A stretch of DNA of 64,000 nt. Origin: Apophysomyces variabilis (Eukaryota > Mucoromycota > Mucoromycetes > Mucorales > Mucoraceae). The DNA lies in contig MZZL01000075.1 in assembly GCA_002749535.1 (NCBI GenBank), positions 1-64,000 on the forward strand, in the 5' to 3' direction. Numbering within the stretch: the stretch's first letter is position 1; every line of letters begins with the position of its first letter. Made by a program: the position numbers and the translations under genes. The notes beneath the pieces are model-generated. The model saw only the letters and a program-made list of their open reading frames with translations, was not told where the DNA came from and ran no database searches. Shown piece after piece: positions 58,419 through 64,000 of the stretch.

Positions 58419-59379
58419 GATAGTCTACTTGGATGATATTGAGCTAAAAACAGAAAAGACGTGTCAATGATCTTTTATAGTAGTTTTGATTCCGTGGGAA
58501 AGCAAATAAAAATGGACTGTAGATTTTGTCCAGATTACATCTATTCAGTATAAGGTAGGTGTGTGTGATCTATCAAAATTCCCTTATACGCCCTGTGGGC
58601 CTACCTTATCGTCAAACCAGAGCCTGCTGTGACTCAGACCACTGGTTAGGTATCTGGTCGTGTCTCTAGCGGAGTCACAGAGATGCCATCAGCGGCTTAA
58701 CGGTGAACTCACTTAAAAACCAATCATAACAGGCCATAGACTCATTAAGTTTTGACATTGCTTTCCTTGTATCCAATGATTTGTCATCTTTATTCCCCGC
58801 CACATAAGTTCGCTCTTCCGATGCATGATATTCTCTAATTGTGTCGAAAAGGACGAGGTCGCATTTGCCAAAAATAGGCATCGCTGACGGATCAGGATGT
58901 CGAGCATTCTATAGATCACTTGCTGCGAGTGAAGGACGTCAGAGCATTTCATAGACGGTTTTATAAGATCATTTTGGCACGCTGTCACAAACCTTTTTCT
59001 TTCTTTCCAATTCTATTCCTCATTGCGCTGCCCTCCTTGCAGTTTGCGCTCTTCAGATAAAACCGTGAGAACAGTATGGAATAGGGTCCCGGCAAAGTTA
59101 TGGTGGCAAAAAAAAAGAACCAATAGATAAATCAACCAATTGTTTATGAAAACTTATGTTGGCCAGGACAGCCAAAGAACGGGGTAATCAGAAGATCCCA
59201 ATATACGTCGGGAAGCTGACAAGGAGCTATCTGGATGATTTTCTAAAACTTCGGAATTGAAAGATTGATTGCATGGATCTAAATTGTACGCACAAGAGAA
59301 TAGTGAGTCGCATGTTCTGCACTGTCCACAATTATTTGATAGGGAGCAGGTCATCTTTAAATACTGTACTCAATGTAAA
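58419..59379. other. Intergenic, 5' flank of the GABA transaminase
   Basis: Contains a hairpin-forming stretch at 58632-58681. Minus frames at 58675-58988 have no recognised motif. Confidence 0.4.
58632..58681. repeat. Inverted repeat with 8-bp outer stem
   Basis: TGTGACTC and GAGTCACA close a stretch of about 50 bases; an inner pair AGACCA/TGGTC extends the pairing. Upstream of the GABA transaminase start. Role unknown. Confidence 0.45.
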
Positions 59380-59389
59380 CAACGGGAAA

Positions 59390-60060
59390 ATCAGGAGAGA
59401 ATATGACCTCCATGGGCTCTAAATACGGCAAGGCATTTGTCAGACATGCTCGCGACAAGCTTCTGATAGATTTCACACGTAATCTTCGACCATTCTTCTA
59501 ATAAAGGTCTTTTTTTTTTATTTCTTGCTAAATGTCTTTCTTTGCTATACGATACTCTATTTGCTCACACATATGTTCGATGGGTATCAATTTGGGACTT
59601 TGTGCTGGCCATGGGTCCATAACTTTTATCCCCCCCGTTGTTTCTATCACCTAGCAAACTTACCGATGTGCTAGTTGACACCATCTTTCTGGAAGATATA
59701 GTCAACGCCAAACCGTGTTTGAAATACGGCTGCAGGTTTTTGCCTAAAGGGCTGAGATATTTATCCTGGTCCAAAGCGTTTACCGCGACTATCAAGAAGT
59801 GAACACCTTCCGTGGAAGACAATCACAGATCATTACCAAGCCTGAAACATGCTTAACTAATTTCAAGTATTCCCATCAGCCATGCAAAGTATGGGACACT
59901 GTCAATCGTTGCCAATGAAACGGTATCGCGACTTTTCAAACCATATCACCTTCTTCCATTGTTCAGGCGTCCATTTCAGCCGGTCCACTACCCAGCAAAG
60001 CCGCTGGCTTTTGTGTCTGTTGTTGAGCAAAGGTCTTCGTGCAGCGGAGCAAGAGTGAAA
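59390..60060 (-). pseudogene. Tc1/mariner transposase pseudogene
   Basis: Minus-strand pieces in successive frames follow a Tc1/mariner transposase from middle to end: RLKWTPEQWKKVIWFEKSRY (family form WTPEQWKKVIWSDESRF, first catalytic Asp lost), IVAVNALDQDKYLSPLGKNL, a degraded copy of the EDGASCHTS region, and IYQKLVASMSDKCLAVFRAHGG near 59400-59490, matching the usual C-terminus. Many frameshifts and stops; inactive. Confidence 0.6.
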
Positions 60061-60920
60061 CTCAAATGTGTGGGATAGCAGCCTTAAACATAGGAAAAGT
60101 CACTTTGGTTGATGATTCCTAATTAATGATAAAGTGCGTCATAATAAGCATCCAGCGCTCTCTAGGGATTCTTAATCGAATAATGCGCGGATCGCACGCG
60201 TTCAAAAGGCATAATCTGCCTAATGGCTTTCTCATTTTGGTCCTATCTAATTTTGGATGTCGCATTATGGTTCAATGGGCGGTGAACTTCAACAACTTCA
60301 CTTGTCTTGCAATCTCCGTCATGGATATTCTAAGGTCTTTCAAGGTAACAATTACAGTAGAATTTTCGGAAATGAGATCTCTTTTGGGTTCTATAGTGGT
60401 ATTCTGGTTATTTGATGGGGGATAACGAGGAAAAGAAATTAAAAAAGGCGTGAAAACCCAAAATATATTAAGATAATAAGGTAATTAACTATTGTCCCGA
60501 AAATCTGCCAAAGAGTTTCCCCAACTTCTGACGCGGAAAGTACCATCCGCGTTGTAGCAATTACGATCTTTGCTATATTTCCAATTTTGAAATTGCCTTG
60601 ACGTGGAAAACATATCTCTTCTCTGAAAGAAAGTACGCACATGCGCTAGTTATAATCCAACACGCTGATAACGCCCTTTAACTCATAACGTGCTTTGTGT
60701 GGCCAGTCAATGTGAATCGCGGTGGGGACAAAATGTCCCGTGATAGAAACGTCACTGGTTTTTGCTTGGGAAAACTACTGCTTAAATTTTTGATACTGCG
60801 GCCATTTTTTCTTTCCACGCTCTTATCGTCATATATATTTGCATCCTTTCAAATTCTTTCGCTTTTCATTCCTCCTCTCCCCATATTATTAGCTTATTCT
60901 TGTGTGAAGCTGCACTTTTC
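60061..60920. other. Intergenic region before the tandem repeats
   Basis: May include the decayed N-terminal part of the neighbouring Tc1/mariner copy. A plus frame at 60126-60425 has no recognised motif. Confidence 0.35.
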
Positions 60921-61775
60921 GCTTTGACTATGGGTCTTTGCCGCACATGTGTTCAACCATTCTGTGCGTTTGGCATTGATGCAAATCGCTACGACCGCTA
61001 TTGCTTGCTTGTCTTGCTACGGGCGGGAAGTTTCCAAGTCATGTTTAACCTATGATGCGGATTCTAGTAGCGTAGTCCATTGCGAACAGTGTAAGGTTTT
61101 AGTGGTGTCAAAGATGAATGCCTTAAGAGGTCAGTGTATGAAGCACAACTGTTGGATGTTTTGGATTGTACTGACTTGACACTTGTATCGTGACAAACTC
61201 CTGAACTAGGTTCTTGTTGTTAAAGTGCAATATACACTGTTGCTTTGGACTATGGGTCTTTGCTGCACATGTGTTCAACCATTCTGTGCGTTTGGCATTG
61301 ATGCAAATCGCTACGACCGCTATTGCTTGCTTGCCTTGCTACGGGCGGGAAGTTTCCAAGTCATGTTTAACCTATGATGCGGATTCTAGTAGCGTAGTCC
61401 ATTGCGAACAGTGTAAGGTTTTAGTGGTGTCAAAGATGAATGCCTTAAGAGGTCAGTGTATGAAGCACAACTGTTGGATGTTCTGGATTGTACTGACTTG
61501 ACACTTGTATCGGACAAACTCCTGAACTAGGTTCTTTTGTTAAAGTGCAATATACACTGTTGCTTTGGACTATGGGTCTTTGCTGCACATGTGTTCAACC
61601 ATTCTGTGCGTTTGGCATTGATGCAAATCGCTACGACCGCTATTGCTTGCTTGTCTTGCTACGGGCGGGAAGTTTCCAAGTCATGTTTAACCTATGATAC
61701 GGATTCTAGTAGCGTAGTCCATTGCGAACAGTGTAAGGTTTTAGTGGGTGCCAAAGATGAGCGCCTTAAAAGGTC
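60921..61775 (+). repeat. Three tandem units of about 320 bp, last one partial
   Basis: Units start at 60921, 61242 and 61562 (GCTTTG...ACTATGGGTC), so the spacing is 321 and 320. Units 1 and 2 are nearly identical over their full length, differing by a few substitutions and small indels; unit 3 matches to about 61775 and then diverges. Each unit carries a small Cys-rich frame. Confidence 0.92.
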
Positions 61776-61848
61776 ATTATGGGTTTGGACATGTGATTAC
61801 ATGGTTATGCTGAAAAACTTCTACTTCACCTATCTTCAGAATTGCTAG
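60929..61848 (+). pseudogene. Repeated small Cys-rich coding frames, function unknown
   Basis: In each unit one frame starts MGLCRTCVQPFCAFGID (CTCVQ in units 2 and 3) and ends after 41 codons, while a second frame continues with SCYGREVSK and VHCEQCKVLV. Together they give a CxxC...CxxC pattern like a small zinc-binding protein, apparently split by a frame change. Unit 3 reads KVLVGAKDERLKRS; units 1 and 2 lack one G there and lose that frame. Probably repeated, decayed copies of one small gene, with unit 3 nearest the original. The family is not recognised. Confidence 0.35.
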
Positions 61849-61859
61849 TTGTCGGAACT

Positions 61860-63179
61860 GTATACAACTAGCGCTTTGCTTTACACTAAGGGCATCGTCA
61901 TGTAAATATCCGCCAGTTACTCGCTTTGCGTGTAGTTTTTCCGTGTGAATATGTATTTTCTATAAATGACTGGGTAGCGGCCAGCTACATATGACGAGCG
62001 GAATAATAAAATCACTTCTTTTAAGATAAGAATCTCTCGCCATACCCCACGCGCTGTTGAGAGGCAAGAATCGTTTCATTGCATATCGCTACTGGTAATG
62101 AGCATGCCACGTCTAGGTTACTCCGCTTTTCGGAGAGGAGAATTTCGAAGGACATGAAAGATGGGGGACTTTGACGTTGATGTGCTTTTCATATATACAG
62201 CCACCAGATGTTAGTACTGAGCCTACCATATTTCATTTGGAACTTACATTCCAAGGAAATAGGTTACGCCCCACTTCTTGGGTGATCTACTACTAATGCA
62301 CTCAATGCTTCTGAGAACTTCCCTTTTCAGCTCTCTTTGCTTAGGGCACTACCACTTTCGCACACTCCCACTATTCATGTATTTTATTTCGCTTGTTAAC
62401 ATATTCTGTTTTTTTAAGACACTGCCATATACACATCTATTGGTACTGCCTTTTCTTTTGCGTACTGCTGGTTATTGGAACACCTTTCTTTCGGGCAATC
62501 CCAGCCATTAAACACTCTTAGCTATCAAGACACTTTTCAGGTATTCTCTGCTCTTTAGTATACTTTTTTTTGCGGTATTATATATGCTACTGGCGATACA
62601 GCGTCTGCTTTCCTTACCATTCTTAGTTCTTGGGGACACTCTCACTTTCTGATATTCCCAGTGTTTGGCACTTCCCGTTGCCACACTGGTTTTGAACAGT
62701 CCGCTCCTGCCAGACACTCTTGTATTTTACTGTGCTCATGAACTCGGTCTAAAAGAATTTGTGGGGACGAGTTTCCCAAAGTGAGTTCCATAATAATTCC
62801 CAATTTGGAATTGCTCATCGGTGTCCGTAGGGCGTTCAGTAAAAAAACGGAAAAGAACTGCTACGCAGCTTGCTTCCCTTGGCCAATTTCTTCAGAATCT
62901 TCTGTTTGCACTTCACGTATTACTTACCGCTGTTCATCTTGTTTGATTCATCGCGCGTTTGCATAACTCACTCTCATATCTCTGTCTGCCCTCTTCTCTC
63001 CCTTTTTTTTCTTACGTATCTCTTAGCTTGTCTCCTTTGATCCCACCTTACCCGATTTTTTCTCGTCTATTCTGTCCCGCGTGGTAGAGCACCCCCTGTT
63101 CGAGTCAGTGATCGCATAGCCCCCTTTTTCTTGTCTTATCAGTCGCATAGCGACGCATTTTCCTAAATATAAGACGAGA
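61860..63179. other. 1.3-kb intergenic region with ACACT-rich pyrimidine stretch
   Basis: Between about 62340 and 62725 the plus strand is C/T-rich and repeats short GACACT or CACACT words at irregular distances (for example about 62419, 62529, 62636, 62713). No coding support. The end is the 5' flank of the last gene. Confidence 0.4.
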
Positions 63180-64000
63180 ATGCAATTACCGGACACCCTT
63201 TTCAAAGATTATTGCTACAGACAATGGATTGAACAGTCAAAAGACCTAGACTATTTCGCTTTTGCAGAGCACGCGAAACTTTCAGAACAAGAAACGAACG
63301 CTCACTACTCATCTATCATAAACATCCTTAAAAAGAGCTGTGAAGCAGATCTTGTACAAATTGCGGACTCTGCATTGAAGCTTTTTAAGGTAGCCATCAA
63401 CTGTAGTTTTCTTCTAGGTCCTTATTTTGATGTAGATGCGTAAGGGCAAAAATAAAACTCAGTTAGCATCGGATTTCTACGAGAAGTATCAGAGGTTTTG
63501 GCGAGGAAGAGAAGCAGAAGCAGCCATTCCACAAGAGACGACGTCAGCGCAGTCCTCTACTACCTTAGATATCGAAAAAAGACAACTTGATGCAATGATG
63601 ACCATGAACGATGCTTTTTGCACAGCTATCGAGTCCAGCGCGAAGAGGGTAAAATGCCAAAATACGAACTTTAAGCAGATGTTCTTAATCATGGGTTACC
63701 TTAAGGTAAAACTATCATTCACCGAAGCAGCTGGTCTTGCTTCCGCGTTGCCAAATAGCACGTGGTATGTTCCACAATTAGCTAGCTACCGGAATAATAC
63801 TAAGACTTAATTATAGGAGCTGCACAGACTTGTTTGACTGGGATTCGAGAGAAGTCAGGCATGCGCTGAAAAGCGGGTTATCAAAAACCGAATACAAGGC
63901 CATCGAGGCGGAACTAGCTCTTGTCGAGACGTCTCGTACAGAGACCTTTCAAAAATATATCAAATCTATATTGCAATCGTCCTCATCGCTGCACGCATTG
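63180..64000 (+). CDS. Unrecognised protein, 3' end outside the window
   Basis: Three exons are visible: 63180-63389, 63436-63764 and 63817 to the window end; introns of 46 and 52 nt with frames that join cleanly (the second junction completes a Trp codon). The 241 or so residues seen start MQLPDTLFKDYCYRQWIEQS, are mostly helical and polar, and include a Ser/Thr/Gln-rich patch (PQETTSAQSSTT) and DLFDWDSREVRHALKSG. No signal peptide, no membrane segment and no domain I can name. It resembles the many lineage-specific helical proteins of Mucoromycota; that is an impression only. Confidence 0.65.

Noticed and set aside
63078..63110. tRNA-like words GTGGTAGAGCAC and GTTCGAGTC
   Set aside because: The A-box-like and B-box-like words are too close together and no cloverleaf can be drawn.
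1..64000. CRISPR array, bacterial operon or prophage
   Set aside because: No regularly spaced short repeats; intron-rich eukaryotic genes throughout.

Overview
The window is nuclear DNA of a filamentous early-diverging fungus, most likely Mucoromycota (a zygomycete). The sequence supports this with AT-rich spacers, dense short introns of about 43-115 nt with GTAAGT/CTAAC/YAG signals, a PSD2-type phosphatidylserine decarboxylase, a PMT4-type mannosyltransferase and a fungal PFK-2/FBPase-2. Nearly all genes had to be rebuilt by joining exons; the exon limits given are my own splice-site reading, checked by reading-frame continuity and not by transcripts. The organism assignment is inference.

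Layout. 1-2211: an element bounded by perfect 107-bp inverted repeats. 3029-4242: aldo/keto reductase. 4447-4900: Tc1/mariner-like remnant. 5167-6907: proline-rich protein on the minus strand. 7000-10685: gene-poor stretch with reverse-transcriptase-like and tyrosine-recombinase remnants. 10686-19265: TTC39/IML2 protein, PA-TM-RING E3 ligase (minus), CaMKK-type kinase and a multi-pass glycoprotein. 20281-26692: three members of a gene family with the order coiled coil, PB1-like, MATH. 27951-30088: a paralogue of the multi-pass glycoprotein. 30312-35650: PSD2-type decarboxylase and PRA1/Yip3, with a 361-base assembly gap inside a PRA1 intron. 38063-39746: a fourth, decaying MATH-family copy. 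40997-48078: oligoribonuclease, sugar transporter (minus) and PFK-2/FBPase-2. 50323-50961: an intronless, GC-richer bacterial-type P-loop kinase. 51532-58418: NRAMP metal transporter, PMT4 (minus, 13 exons) and GABA transaminase (minus). 59390-60060: a second Tc1/mariner remnant. 60921-61775: three tandem units of about 320 bp. 63180 to the end: start of an unrecognised gene that leaves the window.

Most of the genes are housekeeping: phospholipid and Golgi/ER function (PSD2, PRA1, PMT4), carbon and nitrogen metabolism (PFK-2/FBPase-2, sugar transporter, GABA transaminase, CaMKK-type kinase as probable SNF1/AMPK activator), RNA turnover and metal uptake. No operon-like logic is expected or seen. 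The most unusual part is 17-40 kb, where two paralogous membrane glycoproteins flank a cluster of coiled coil-PB1-MATH genes that share the same seven-exon structure and are in different states of decay. This domain order is unfamiliar to me and is the best candidate for an undescribed system.
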